DNA of 64,000 nt, taken from the NCBI RefSeq assembly GCF_000373565.1, contig NZ_KB891809.1, positions 476,240-540,239 of the forward strand, written 5' to 3'. This DNA comes from Streptomyces sp. HmicA12 (lineage in GTDB: Bacteria; Actinomycetota; Actinomycetes; Streptomycetales; Streptomycetaceae). This document shows, piece after piece, positions 25,851-35,835 of the stretch; the stretch's first letter is position 1, and every line of letters starts with the position of its first letter. A program made the position numbers and the translations under genes. The notes beneath the pieces were generated by a model. The model did not search any database. It saw only the letters and a list, made by a program, of their open reading frames with translations, and had not been told where the DNA came from.

Positions 25851-26907
25851 CCTCGGCCACCCCCGCGCGGAGCAGCACCGCGTCCTGCGGCGCGAAGTGC
25901 ACCGTCACGCGCTCGCCGAGCGCGGGCGGATCGCGCAGTTCGCGGAGGTCCGCCTTGACCTGCCGGCCGTCCACGTCGACGTAGAGGCGATGGGTCGAGC
26001 CGCGCCACTGCACTTCGGCGACCGTGCCGCTCAGCGCGTTGGGGCCGTCGCCGAGTCCGACGAGGTGCGGGCGGACGCACAGGGTGGCCGTGGCTCCGGC
26101 GGCGACGCCGTCGGTCGCGACCTTCAGTTCGGCCTGCCCGAAGGACACGGAGCCCGAACCGACCTGTACGGGAAGGAGGTTGGCGCCTCCGACGAAGGAC
26201 GCGGTGAATTCGGTGCGGGGGCTGCGGTAGAGCTCCTGCGGGGTGCCGACGTCCTGGAGCCGCGCCTTGTCCATGACGGCGATCCGGTCGGCCAGGGTCA
26301 GCGCCTCGACCTGGTCGTGTGTCACGTACAGGATCGACACGTCCGGCAACTCGCGGTGCAGGCGCGCCAGTTCGGCGAGCATGCCGGACCTGAGCTGGGC
26401 GTCGAGCGCGGAGAGCGGTTCGTCGAGGAGGAGCACGCCGGGCCGGATGGCGAGGGCGCGGGCGATGGCGACGCGCTGCTGCTGGCCGCCGGAGAGTTCG
26501 CGCGGGTAGCGCTTGGCGTAGGCGGCCATGCCGGTGAGGTCGAGGGCCTCGGCGACGCGCCCCGGGATCTCGCTCTTCGGCACCTTCTGCGCGCGCATCC
26601 CGAAGGCGACGTTGTCGGCGACGCGCAGGTGCGGGAAGAGCGCGTACTGCTGCACGACCATGCCGATGCCGCGCCGGTGCGGTGGCAGGTCGGTGACGTC
26701 GCGCTCTGCGATGTACACCCGCCCGGCGGCCGGTCTCACGAATCCGGCGACCGCGCGCAGGGCGGTGGTCTTGCCGGATCCGGAGGGCCCGAGCAGGGCG
26801 AGCACCTCGCCGGGTTCGACGGTCAGTTCCAGGGAGTCGAGCACGGTACTCCCGCCGTACGCGACAGATACCCGGTCGAACCGGATGCCGCTGCGGCCCT
26901 GTGTCAT
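25843..26907 (-). CDS. ABC transporter ATP-binding protein, phosphonate/iron type
   Basis: 354 residues. Walker A is LGPSGSGKTT (~40-49), the Q-loop MVVQQYALFP, the signature LSGGQQQRVAIARALAIRP and Walker B VLLLDEPLSALDA. The H-loop is YVTHDQVEAL. A C-terminal TOBE domain (~250-350) marks the family that includes Pot/Phn-type importers. It is the first gene of the operon, and an operator-like motif lies upstream. Confidence 0.87.
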   Translation of the reverse strand: MTQGRSGIRFDRVSVAYGGSTVLDSLELTVEPGEVLALLGPSGSGKTTALRAVAGFVRPAAGRVYIAERDVTDLPPHRRGIGMVVQQYALFPHLRVADNVAFGMRAQKVPKSEIPGRVAEALDLTGMAAYAKRYPRELSGGQQQRVAIARALAIRPGVLLLDEPLSALDAQLRSGMLAELARLHRELPDVSILYVTHDQVEALTLADRIAVMDKARLQDVGTPQELYRSPRTEFTASFVGGANLLPVQVGSGSVSFGQAELKVATDGVAAGATATLCVRPHLVGLGDGPNALSGTVAEVQWRGSTHRLYVDVDGRQVKADLRELRDPPALGERVTVHFAPQDAVLLRAGVAEDD

Positions 26908-27016
26908 CAGGCCTCAACTCCCTTGTTTTCCGGTGCACTCACGGCGCCCACGCTCCTCAAGGCGGGTGTCCCGGGCCGGTCCGCACGGCAACGGGACGGT
27001 GAACGGGCACCCAAGG

Positions 27017-27051
27017 TTGGCCTAGACCCGTTACGTTCCCGTTATCATTCT
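27017..27051 (-). promoter_or_regulatory. Operator/promoter region of the phosphonate-type ABC operon
   Basis: TTGGCCTAGACCCGTTACG (27017-27035) matches the motif before the exported phosphatase. It is directly followed by a second CCCGTTATC, so CCCGTTA repeats with an 11-bp period. The region lies ~110 bp upstream of the ATPase start and downstream of the GntR gene. Likely GntR/UTRA operator; a Pho-type repeat is an alternative. Confidence 0.5.
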
Positions 27052-27089
27052 GGGTCGATCAGCCGCAACCGGCCACGGCATAAGGGGAG

Positions 27090-27896
27090 TTAGTGCTCGC
27101 TGCCGCCCAAACGCGTCGTGAAGGAGAAGCGGTCCCCGCGGTAGAGCGTGCGGACCCGCTCGGTGGGCCGGCCCCCGGTGTCGTACGAGACGCGGTGGAT
27201 CAGCAGCATCGGCAGCGCGGGCGGCGTCCCGATGAGCAGGGCCTCGCGCGGGGTCGCGAGCACCGTCTCGATGCGTTCGTCGGCGGAGCCGAAGTCGATG
27301 CCGAGGCGCTCGTGGACGTAGGAGTAGAAGGACGAGTCGGGGTCGAAGTCGCGGTCCAGGTGCGGGATGCGGGCCACGGAGACGTAGGTGGACTCCAGGC
27401 CGACCCGTTCGTCGTCGGCGAGCAGCACGCGCTCCATGTGCCAGACGGGCTCCCCGCGCTCCAGGCCGATCTCGGCGGCGAGCGCGGGCGGGCACGGGAA
27501 CCGGTCGAGCCCGATCAGGGTGCGCCCGGGGCGCCTGCCCTGACGCCGGACCCCTTCGGTGTACGAGGCGAGCGAGAGCGGCTGTTCCAGCTTGGGGCCC
27601 GCTACGACGGTGCCGCGGCCCCGGCGCCGGAGGCGTCCTTCGAGGAGCAGTTCGCGCAGTGCCTGGCGGACGGTCTCGCGCGACACGGCGTACCGCACGG
27701 CGAGGTCGCGCTCGGTGGGCAGCGCCTCGCCCTCGGCCAACTCGGATATGAGGGAGCCCAGTCGCGCCTTGACGGCGTAGTACTTGGGGATCCGGCCGTG
27801 CTCGGGGATGCCGTCGCGCACGGGGGCGCCGGGGGCCTGGGCGTGCGGGTAGTTCGGGTGGTCCACGCCGGGATGGTCGCAGACGCGGGTGAACAC
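27090..27896 (-). CDS. GntR/HutC family regulator (UTRA domain)
   Basis: 268 residues. A ~35-residue N-terminal extension precedes the GntR winged helix (ALPTERDLAVRYAVSRETVRQALREL), then the UTRA effector domain (RVLLADDERVGLESTYVSVARIP, IETVLATPREALLIG, HRVSYDTGGRP). UTRA regulators bind small metabolites, often sugar phosphates or phosphonates. It lies immediately upstream of the ABC operon on the same strand and is its probable repressor. ATG 27896 is used; a GTG ten codons in is also possible. Confidence 0.87.
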   Translation of the reverse strand: MFTRVCDHPGVDHPNYPHAQAPGAPVRDGIPEHGRIPKYYAVKARLGSLISELAEGEALPTERDLAVRYAVSRETVRQALRELLLEGRLRRRGRGTVVAGPKLEQPLSLASYTEGVRRQGRRPGRTLIGLDRFPCPPALAAEIGLERGEPVWHMERVLLADDERVGLESTYVSVARIPHLDRDFDPDSSFYSYVHERLGIDFGSADERIETVLATPREALLIGTPPALPMLLIHRVSYDTGGRPTERVRTLYRGDRFSFTTRLGGSEH

Positions 27897-27920
27897 GCGG
27901 GGCGGGACCCCGCGGGTGAG

Positions 27921-28006
27921 GGTCCTGAGTGCGAGGTCCTGGGTGCGGGTCCTGGGTGCGGGTCCTGGGCGGGGTTCCTGTGTGGGGATCCTGGCCGCGG
28001 GTCCTG
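27921..28006. repeat. 13-bp tandem repeat (about seven copies of GGTCCTG-type unit)
   Basis: GGTCCTG recurs at 27921, 27935, 27948, 27961, 27974 (GTTCCTG), about 27987 and 28000, mostly with GGGTGCG between. It fills the gap upstream of the GntR gene and reaches the 3' end of the LAKTG protein gene. Confidence 0.75.
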
Positions 28007-28012
28007 CCGGGT

Positions 28013-28840
28013 TCAGCGCCTGTCGACGCGCAGGCGGCGGGATCCCGCCACGAGGGCCCCGCCGCCGAGGAGGAAGGCGCCCGCGGTGGCGCCCAGGCCG
28101 AGCAGGGAGGAGTCCGGGCCCGTCTTGGCGAGCTCGTCGGTGAGGGACGGGCTCGCGCCGCCGTCCGCGTCGATCGCGAACGGGTAGTCGTTCGACGCGC
28201 CCACCCAGTCGCCGTCGTCGCCGTGGCGCTGTACGACGGCGGCGTTGCCGACGACCTGGCCGGGGCGGGTGTCAGGGGTGAAGCCGAGCCGGACCTCGAC
28301 GGTGACCGTCTTGCCGGGGCCCACCGAGAAGCCGGGGAAGCCGTCGTCGAAGACGCCGATGTACTCGTCCCGGTCGGTCTTCTCGAAGGGCACGGGCCGT
28401 CGGCGCGTCCCGTCGGAGAAGTCCAGCCGGATCTGGCGCGGCTTCAGCTGCCGTCCCTCATCGACGAGTACGAGGATCGGGTGGATGTTCGCGCAGCTCA
28501 CGTCGGTGGTGTTGGTGAGCTCGATCGACCAGGTCCGGTAGCCGTCGCCGGGGTGGTAGGTGGTCGGCCCGCGGTCGATCCGGGTGTCGATCGGGAAGGC
28601 GCCGCCGTCGCGCTCGGCGTCGCAGGCGGGCTCGCGGGCGGCGGGCCGATGCGCGGCGGCCTGCGGCATCCGGTGCGCCCTGGTCCCGGCCCCGGCCGTC
28701 GACGGGCAGGACGCCTCGGTCACCGCGCACGCCCTGCTCCGCGTGTGCCCGCTGTCCGCCGCGGCCGTGAAGGGCCCGACGAGGGCGAGGGTCACGGCGG
28801 TCGCGGTGCTGCCGAGGGCGATCGGTCGGCGCAGTGGCAT
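28013..28840 (-). CDS. Secreted LAKTG cell-wall-anchored protein
   Basis: 275 residues. A signal peptide (ending TAAADS) precedes a cysteine-containing region and a beta-sandwich-like domain (WSIELTNTTDVSCANIHPIL, VGPGKTVTVEVRLGF). The C-terminal sorting signal is LAKTG, then a hydrophobic helix and a basic tail (GSRRLRVDRR). LAxTG is the class E sortase motif in Streptomyces, and a class E sortase is encoded at 39966-40844. Ligand and function unknown. Confidence 0.82.
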   Translation of the reverse strand: MPLRRPIALGSTATAVTLALVGPFTAAADSGHTRSRACAVTEASCPSTAGAGTRAHRMPQAAAHRPAAREPACDAERDGGAFPIDTRIDRGPTTYHPGDGYRTWSIELTNTTDVSCANIHPILVLVDEGRQLKPRQIRLDFSDGTRRRPVPFEKTDRDEYIGVFDDGFPGFSVGPGKTVTVEVRLGFTPDTRPGQVVGNAAVVQRHGDDGDWVGASNDYPFAIDADGGASPSLTDELAKTGPDSSLLGLGATAGAFLLGGGALVAGSRRLRVDRR

Positions 28841-29057
28841 GAAGGGCCTTTGCTGGTCGCGGAGTTGTGCGGAGTCGGACGGAACGGAGCGACCACCACG
28901 GCATCTCTACGACGGGTACTGCGATACGGCGATTACGACGGACACGGCGGAGCGGTCGTGGCCCAGGACCCTGCCACGCGTCCGCGACGCGACGGGCACG
29001 CCACGGCCCCATACGTCTCAATGGCCGTCGGATACCCCTCCTTCAGCTGGGTTTCCG

Positions 29058-30191
29058 TCAGTTCTGGTTGGCGGGGAAGGCCACGTTCCCGCGTCCGAAG
29101 AGCGGCGCGAGGATCAGCTGCGCGGCCCCTTCGACGACGAGCGTGGCGCCGCCGGGCGCGCCCCGCACCGGTATCGCCCGCCCGCCGCCCCCGCGCCGCG
29201 CCCGGGCGTCGAGCACCGCGCCGACCCCGCTCACGAACGGCTCCTCGGCGGCGGAGACGGTCCGGCCGCCGAGCAGTACGGCGTCGATGTCGAGCAGGCT
29301 CACCAGGTTCGCCGCGCCCTCGCCGAGCACCCGCGCGGCCTCGTCGACGGCGCCCTCGGCGACCGCGGACAGGCAGAGGACCTCGATGCAGCCGCGGTTG
29401 CCGCAGCCGCATCGCGGGCCGTCCAGCTGGATCACCTGGTGGCCGAACTCGCCCGCCCCGGTCCGCGCCCCGCGATACAGCGCGCCGCCCAGGACGAGCC
29501 CGGCGCCGAGGCCGGTGCCCAGGTGCAGATAGACGAAGGAGCGCTCGCCGTGGCCGGCCAGGGCGAGCCCGAGGGCCGCGGCGTTGGTGTCCTTGTCGAC
29601 GACGACCGGCAGGCCGAGCCGCTCGGCGAGCGCGTCGCGCAGCGGGAAGCCGTCCCACTGCGGGAAGCCGGTCACCCGGTGCAGCACCCCGTCGGCGTGG
29701 TCGAGCGGCCCCGGCACGGCGACGCCGACGCCGAGCGCCTGGCCCCCGTCGAGCAGCTGGTCCACCTGGCAGGCCGCGGCGGTGAGCACGGCGTCGGCCC
29801 CCGCGCCCAGGTCGAGCGGGGCGCGCCGGCTCGCGACGACCGCGCCCGTCAGGTCGGTCAGGACGACGCGCAGCTCGTCGCGGTCCAGGTGCAGGCCGAT
29901 GGCATGCCCGGCGTTCGCGACCAGACCGAGCACCGTGCGCGGCTTGCCCCCGGTGGAGGCCCGGCGGCCCGCCTCGACGACGAGGCCCTCGCCGCGCAGG
30001 CGTGCGGTGATCTTGCTGACGGCCTGCGGGGTCAGCCCGGTGCGCTCGGCGAGTTCGAGGCGGCTGATGCCGTCCTCCCCCGCGCTGCGGAGCAGGTCGA
30101 GCACGAGCGCGGCGTTGTGCCCGCGCAGCGCGGTCAGGTTCACGCCGGCGGTGGGCTTCGCATGCTGGGCATGCGTGACATGCGTGTTCAC
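29058..30191 (-). CDS. ROK family transcriptional regulator
   Basis: 377 residues. An N-terminal winged helix (GISRLELAERTGLTPQAVSKITARL) is followed by a ROK sugar-kinase-like domain. That domain has GVGVAVPGPLD, the DKDTNAAALG region, LGTGLGAGLVLGG and the zinc motif CGCGNRGCIE. ROK repressors respond to sugars. It is divergent from a Gfo/Idh oxidoreductase across a 56-bp gap with a pseudo-palindrome, so it probably controls that gene pair and itself. The extra Pro/Arg-rich section near the C-terminus is unremarkable. Confidence 0.88.
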   Translation of the reverse strand: MNTHVTHAQHAKPTAGVNLTALRGHNAALVLDLLRSAGEDGISRLELAERTGLTPQAVSKITARLRGEGLVVEAGRRASTGGKPRTVLGLVANAGHAIGLHLDRDELRVVLTDLTGAVVASRRAPLDLGAGADAVLTAAACQVDQLLDGGQALGVGVAVPGPLDHADGVLHRVTGFPQWDGFPLRDALAERLGLPVVVDKDTNAAALGLALAGHGERSFVYLHLGTGLGAGLVLGGALYRGARTGAGEFGHQVIQLDGPRCGCGNRGCIEVLCLSAVAEGAVDEAARVLGEGAANLVSLLDIDAVLLGGRTVSAAEEPFVSGVGAVLDARARRGGGGRAIPVRGAPGGATLVVEGAAQLILAPLFGRGNVAFPANQN

Positions 30192-30217
30192 TCGGCCATT
30201 GTCCCTCGCGCTTGCAC

Positions 30218-30238
30218 TTTGGCAACAGCGTTGTTTAA
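30218..30238. promoter_or_regulatory. Pseudo-palindrome between ROK and Gfo/Idh genes
   Basis: Half-sites TTTGGCAAC and GTTGTTTAA flank AGC. Six of nine positions are symmetric, with CAAC/GTTG perfect. It is AT-richer than its surroundings and central to a divergent 56-bp promoter. Likely ROK operator. Confidence 0.5.
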
Positions 30239-30247
30239 GTGGATGGC

Positions 30248-31330
30248 ATGACTGGTACGAGTGCTTCTCTTCGCGTGGGCCTGATCGGCTACGGCCTCGC
30301 GGGCTCCGTCTTCCACGCCCCGCTGATCGCCGCGACCGAGGGCCTGACCCTCGACACGGTGGTCACCTCGAACCCGGAGCGGCAGGCCCAGGCCCGCGCC
30401 GAGCACGGCGACGGGCTGCGCTTCGCGGCCTCCCCCGACGAGCTCTGGGCGCGGGCCGACGAGCTCGACCTGATCGTGATCGCCTCCCCGAACAAGACGC
30501 ACGTACCGCTGGCGAAGGCAGCGCTCGCCGCGGGCCTGCCGGTCGTCGTCGACAAGCCGGTGGCGGGCACGGCGGCCGAGGCCCGCGAGCTGGCGGCGCT
30601 CGCCGACGAGCGGGGACTGCTCCTGTCGGTCTTCCAGAACCGCCGCTGGGACAACGACTTCCTCACCCTCGAAGCCCTGCTCAAGGGCGGTGACCTGGGT
30701 GACGTGTGGCGCTTCGAGTCGCGCTTCGAGCGCTGGCGCCCGCAGCCCAAGGGCGGCTGGCGCGAGTCCGGGAACCCGGAGGAGATCGGCGGCCTGCTCT
30801 ACGACCTCGGCAGCCACGTCGTCGACCAGGCCCTGGTCCTCTTCGGCCGGGCCGTCTCGGTCTACGCCGAGTCCGACGTGCGCCGCGCGGGCGCCGAGGC
30901 CGACGACGACACGTTCATCGCGATCACCCACGAGACCGGTGTCCGCTCCCACCTGTACGTGTCGGCGACGACCGCCCAGCTCGGCCCGCGCTTCCGCGTC
31001 CTCGGCTCACAGGCGGGCTACGTGAAGTACGGCCTGGACCCGCAGGAGGCCGCGCTGCGCGACGGCAAGCGCCCGGTGGCCGGTGAGCCGTGGGGCGTGG
31101 AGTGCGAGTCGATGTGGGGCCGCGTCGGCTCCGGCGAGTCCCCGCTGGCCGGGGGCGGCCGCCCGCGGCCGACGGTCGACGGCGACTACCCGGCGTACTA
31201 CGCGGCCATCGCCGCGGCCCTGAGCGACGGCGCCCCGAACCCGGTGCCCGCCACGCAGGCGGCCGACGCGCTCGACGTGCTGGAGGCGGCCCGCCGCTCG
31301 GCCGAGCAGAACGTGACGGTGACGCTGTGA
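30248..31330 (+). CDS. Gfo/Idh/MocA family NAD(P)-dependent oxidoreductase
   Basis: 360 residues. A Rossmann N-terminus (LRVGLIGYGLAGSVFHAPLI) precedes the family signature VDKPVAGTAAEA and the second-domain motif GGLLYDLGSHVVDQAL, which includes the catalytic His region. The enzymes oxidise sugars, inositols or related polyols. ATG 30248 is preferred over GTG 30239. The stop overlaps the next gene by 4 nt, and a divergent ROK repressor sits upstream, so a sugar-type inducer is likely. Confidence 0.9.
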   Translation: MTGTSASLRVGLIGYGLAGSVFHAPLIAATEGLTLDTVVTSNPERQAQARAEHGDGLRFAASPDELWARADELDLIVIASPNKTHVPLAKAALAAGLPVVVDKPVAGTAAEARELAALADERGLLLSVFQNRRWDNDFLTLEALLKGGDLGDVWRFESRFERWRPQPKGGWRESGNPEEIGGLLYDLGSHVVDQALVLFGRAVSVYAESDVRRAGAEADDDTFIAITHETGVRSHLYVSATTAQLGPRFRVLGSQAGYVKYGLDPQEAALRDGKRPVAGEPWGVECESMWGRVGSGESPLAGGGRPRPTVDGDYPAYYAAIAAALSDGAPNPVPATQAADALDVLEAARRSAEQNVTVTL

Positions 31331-31777
31331 GCGCCCCGGACATCGCGGCCCTGGAGGAGCAGGAGCGCCGTCTGGTCCTGGACTCGTTCACGTACGACGA
31401 CGCCTGGGCGCTCGGCTCCCTGCTGGTGGAGCTGGCGCGCGAGCGGCAGGCGCCGGTCGCGATCGACATCACGCGCGGCGGCCAGCAGCTGTTCCACGCG
31501 GCGCTGCCCGGCTCAACGCCGGACAACGACGCGTGGATCGCCCGCAAGCGTCGCGTGGTCGAGCGCTATCACGCCGCGTCGTACCTGGTCGGCAGCCGCT
31601 TCCGCGCCAAGGGCACGACGTTCGAGGACTCGTCGCGCCTGGACCCGGACACGTACGCGGCCCACGGTGGCGCGTTCCCGATCACCGTGCGGGGCGCGGG
31701 GGTCGTGGGCGTGGTCGTCGTGTCCGGGCTGCCGCAGATCGAGGACCACGCGCTGGTCGTCGAGGCCCTGGAGCGGT

Positions 31778-31794
<17 letters not shown>
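31327..31794 (+). CDS. Heme-degrading/UPF0303 (HbpS-like) domain protein
   Basis: 155 residues, start GTG 31327 coupled to the oxidoreductase by GTGA. It belongs to the GlcG/HbpS-like fold (DUF336/UPF0303), seen in RGGQQLFHAALPGSTPDNDAWIARK, RVVERYHAASYLVG and the HGGAFPITVRGAGVVGVVVVSG core. Some relatives bind or degrade heme; others accompany sugar or diol metabolism. Here the partner gene suggests metabolic rather than heme use. Its 3' end overlaps the convergent surface-protein gene by 17 nt. Confidence 0.8.
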
Positions 31795-33184
<1,390 letters not shown>

Positions 33185-33371
33185 TCGCATATTTCCCATA
33201 GGCGCACTATGTGAAGAACCCGCCCCCACCCCCGGCAGACACGCACACCCCGGCCCCCGAACGGGGGCCCGCATCGCCGCCAGAAGAACGCAAGGAGCAC
33301 GCCCGCCCCCACCAGGGACGCGAGGAACCGCGCACCCAGCCACAACGACGCAGCACCCGACAACGAGACCC

Positions 33372-33470
33372 AAGCCCCCTCAGGGGCGCGGGGAACTGCG
33401 CGCCCAGCCCCCACCCACCGACACGAGACCACACCACCCAAGCCCCCTCAGGGGCGCGGGGAACTGCGCG
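33372..33470. repeat. Two direct copies of the GGGGCGCGGGGAACTGCGCG element
   Basis: Copies at 33372-33402 and 33440-33470 both begin AAGCCCCCTCAGGGG. They lie in the 369-bp gap (33185-33553) between the LAETG gene and the FAH-family gene. The rest of the gap is proline-codon-like CCC/ACC-rich sequence without a supported gene. Confidence 0.8.
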
Positions 33471-33553
33471 AGAACCCCCACCGGACCCGCACCAGACCAC
33501 GACACCCGAAAGAAGAACCCGGGGCCCAGATCCCCCCGCCCCCAGCGGAGCGC

Positions 33554-34411
33554 CTACGCGTTCTTGAGTTCCTGGCGCTGCCGCCCCAGCCCCTCGATCT
33601 CCAGCTCCACCACGTCCCCGCCCCGCAGATACGGCTTCGGCTCCGGGTGCCCCATGGCGACCCCGGCCGGCGTACCGGTGTTGATGACGTCCCCCGGGTA
33701 CAGGGTCATGAACTGGCTCACGTACCGCACCACTTCGGCGACCGGGAAGATCTGCTCAGCCGTCGTCCCGTCCTGCTTCAGCTCCCCGTTGACCCAGAGC
33801 TTCAGACCGAGGTTCTGCGGGTCGGGGACCTCGTCGGCGGTGACGAGCCACGGTCCGAGCGGGTTGAACGTCTCGCAGTTCTTGCCCTTGTCCCAGGTGC
33901 CGCCGCGCTCGATCTGGAACTCGCGCTCGGAGACGTCGTGGGCGACCGCGTACCCGGCGACGCACGCCAGCGCGGCCTCGTGGGACTCGGCGTAGCGGGC
34001 CGTACGTCCGATGACCACGGCGAGCTCCACCTCCCAGTCGGTCTTGACCGAGCCGCGCGGCACGAGCACCGTGTCGTGCGGCCCGACGACCGTGTCCGCC
34101 GCCTTGAAGAAGACGACGGGCTCGGCGGGCGGCTCGGCGCCGGTCTCGCGGGCGTGGTCGTGGTAGTTCAGCCCGATGCACACGACCTTGCCGATCCGGG
34201 CCACCGGCGGACCGATGCGCAGCCCGGCCGCGTCAAGGGCGGGCAGCTCTCCGGACGCGGCGGCGGCCCGGATCCGGTCCAGTGCGGCGTCGTCCGCGAG
34301 GAGCGCGCCGTCGATGTCCGTGACCAGGCCCGACAGGTCGCGCAGGGTTCCTTCGGCGTCGAGGAGCGCGGGGCGCTCGGCTCCGGCGGGACCGACTCGC
34401 AGCAGCTTCAT
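33554..34411 (-). CDS. Fumarylacetoacetate hydrolase family protein
   Basis: 285 residues. The FAH fold is clear from KVVCIGLNYHDHARETGAEPP, VVFFKAADTVVGPHDTV, the metal-binding SVKTDWEVELAVVIG, and the C-terminal YPGDVINTGTPAGVAMG. Members hydrolyse or isomerise beta-diketo acids, often in aromatic or sugar-acid degradation. Start ATG 34411. It stands alone upstream of a YidC gene. The substrate is not predictable. Confidence 0.9.
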   Translation of the reverse strand: MKLLRVGPAGAERPALLDAEGTLRDLSGLVTDIDGALLADDAALDRIRAAAASGELPALDAAGLRIGPPVARIGKVVCIGLNYHDHARETGAEPPAEPVVFFKAADTVVGPHDTVLVPRGSVKTDWEVELAVVIGRTARYAESHEAALACVAGYAVAHDVSEREFQIERGGTWDKGKNCETFNPLGPWLVTADEVPDPQNLGLKLWVNGELKQDGTTAEQIFPVAEVVRYVSQFMTLYPGDVINTGTPAGVAMGHPEPKPYLRGGDVVELEIEGLGRQRQELKNA

Positions 34412-34569
34412 CTAGGTGACTCCCTCTGATCTAGGAGATGCCTCCAAGGCCAGGTGCGGCCACAGCCATCGGAGGTCTGGTCGATCCTCCAAGTTCAACG
34501 TCCAGTCCGCAATACCCCGTTCACGGACTGGACCTGGCACGGGGTGCCTTCGAAGCGGGTGCGCGGGTG

Positions 34570-35349
34570 TCAGACGGCGGGCGCCGCGGCGGCGATCCCG
34601 TACGGCATGTCGCGGTAGAGGACGGCCCGCTCGATCGCGCTCCAGGTCGTCGACGTGACGACGTACAGCGCGGCCGCGAGCGGCACCGCGGCGACGGTGA
34701 ACAGCGTGAAGAACGACATCAGCGGCATGAACTTGGTCATCGCGCCCATCGCGCCCGCACCCGGCACCTGCGACTGCTGGTCGTCGGCCGGGCGGGCGGC
34801 CGCGGAGAGCTCCATCTGCCGCTTGGTGCGCCGGTAGTTGAAGGTCGCGACGGTGGCGACGAGGGCGAACAGCGCCACGTAGACCAGCCCCTGCGACCCG
34901 AAGAGCCCGCCGTGCCCGAGCGCGTCGGTGAACCGCCCGCCGAGCGGGGCCGCGCCGAGGGTGTGGCCGAGCAGGGCGTTGGGCTCGCCGCCGATGCTGC
35001 CGCTGGAGAACACGTGGTAGAGCAGGAAGAACGCCGGCATCTGGAACAGCATCGGGAAGCATCCCGACAGCGGGGAGACCTTCTCCTCGCGGTGCAGTTC
35101 CATGATCGCCTTCTGTAGCGCCTCCGGGTTCTTCTTGTGCTTCTTGCGCAGTTCGGCGATGCGCGGCTGGAGCTTGAGCTTCTCGCGCTGGCCGCGGGCG
35201 GCGGCCCGGGACAGGGGGTGGACGAGGAGGCGTACGAACGCGGTGAACAGGATGATCGCCGCGGCCGTCGCCGAGGCGTGGAAGAGCGGCTGGAGCAGGT
35301 CGGCGAGATGCGCGACCAGGTTCGCGAAGACAGACAGGAATGTCGACAT
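34570..35349 (-). CDS. yidC: YidC/Oxa1 membrane protein insertase (second-type paralogue)
   Basis: 259 residues. The first helix contains Arg40 (FTAFVRLLVHPLSRAAARGQ), the conserved arginine of the insertase groove. A cytoplasmic hairpin follows (LRKKHKKNPEALQKAIMEL), then PLSGCFPMLFQMPAFFLLYH and further helices. It is shorter than the housekeeping actinobacterial YidC near oriC (inference from memory) and lacks a long basic tail. It lies next to a DUF6412 membrane protein gene, a recurrent Streptomyces pair. Substrates unknown. Confidence 0.87.
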   Translation of the reverse strand: MSTFLSVFANLVAHLADLLQPLFHASATAAAIILFTAFVRLLVHPLSRAAARGQREKLKLQPRIAELRKKHKKNPEALQKAIMELHREEKVSPLSGCFPMLFQMPAFFLLYHVFSSGSIGGEPNALLGHTLGAAPLGGRFTDALGHGGLFGSQGLVYVALFALVATVATFNYRRTKRQMELSAAARPADDQQSQVPGAGAMGAMTKFMPLMSFFTLFTVAAVPLAAALYVVTSTTWSAIERAVLYRDMPYGIAAAAPAV

Positions 35350-35439
35350 GGGTGAGCCCTCCGGGGGTCTCGTCGTGCCGGAACGTCAGGGAGTTCGGCG
35401 TGACGGACTACGGACCCGGCGCGGAGAAGGGGCTCGGTG

Positions 35440-35766
35440 TCAGCAGGCCGTCGGGACGGGACGGCCGGGTGCTCGGGGCCTGGTGCGCCCCGACGCGTCG
35501 GGGTCGCGCTGCGGCAGGAACGCGGTGCGTTGTTCACGGTCGCGGATGGCCGTGCGCACGCGCGTGCGCGGCACGCTCGGCACGCAGCGCGCGGCGAGCA
35601 GGGTGCAGGCGGCGAGCGCGGAGCCCGCGGCGGCGGTCGCGGCGAGGGCGACGGCCCCGGCGAGGCTGCCGGTGTCGGCGAGCACGGCCTCGAGAAGGAG
35701 GAACAGCAGCAGTGCGGCGGGCCGCAGGGCCGTGGACCAGGCGCTGGTACGGGTCACGGGTGCCAC
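35440..35766 (-). CDS. DUF6412 small membrane protein
   Basis: 108 residues. Hydrophobic segments at ~15-30 and ~38-60 are followed by a hydrophilic Arg/Pro-rich tail (RTAFLPQRDPDASGRTRPRAP). It resembles DUF6412 proteins, found beside this YidC type in Streptomyces. It lies 90 bp upstream of yidC on the same strand. Function unknown. Confidence 0.7.
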   Translation of the reverse strand: MAPVTRTSAWSTALRPAALLLFLLLEAVLADTGSLAGAVALAATAAAGSALAACTLLAARCVPSVPRTRVRTAIRDREQRTAFLPQRDPDASGRTRPRAPGRPVPTAC

Positions 35767-35835
35767 GGGGCTTCCTCCTCTCTCGGCATTCTCACGATTC
35801 TCACGCCTACGGATACGCGTGCACGTTCCTGCCAG

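Noticed and set aside
20604..27896. Phosphonate biosynthesis cluster
   Set aside because: No PEP mutase or other phosphonate biosynthetic enzyme is present. The genes are for transport, hydrolysis and regulation.
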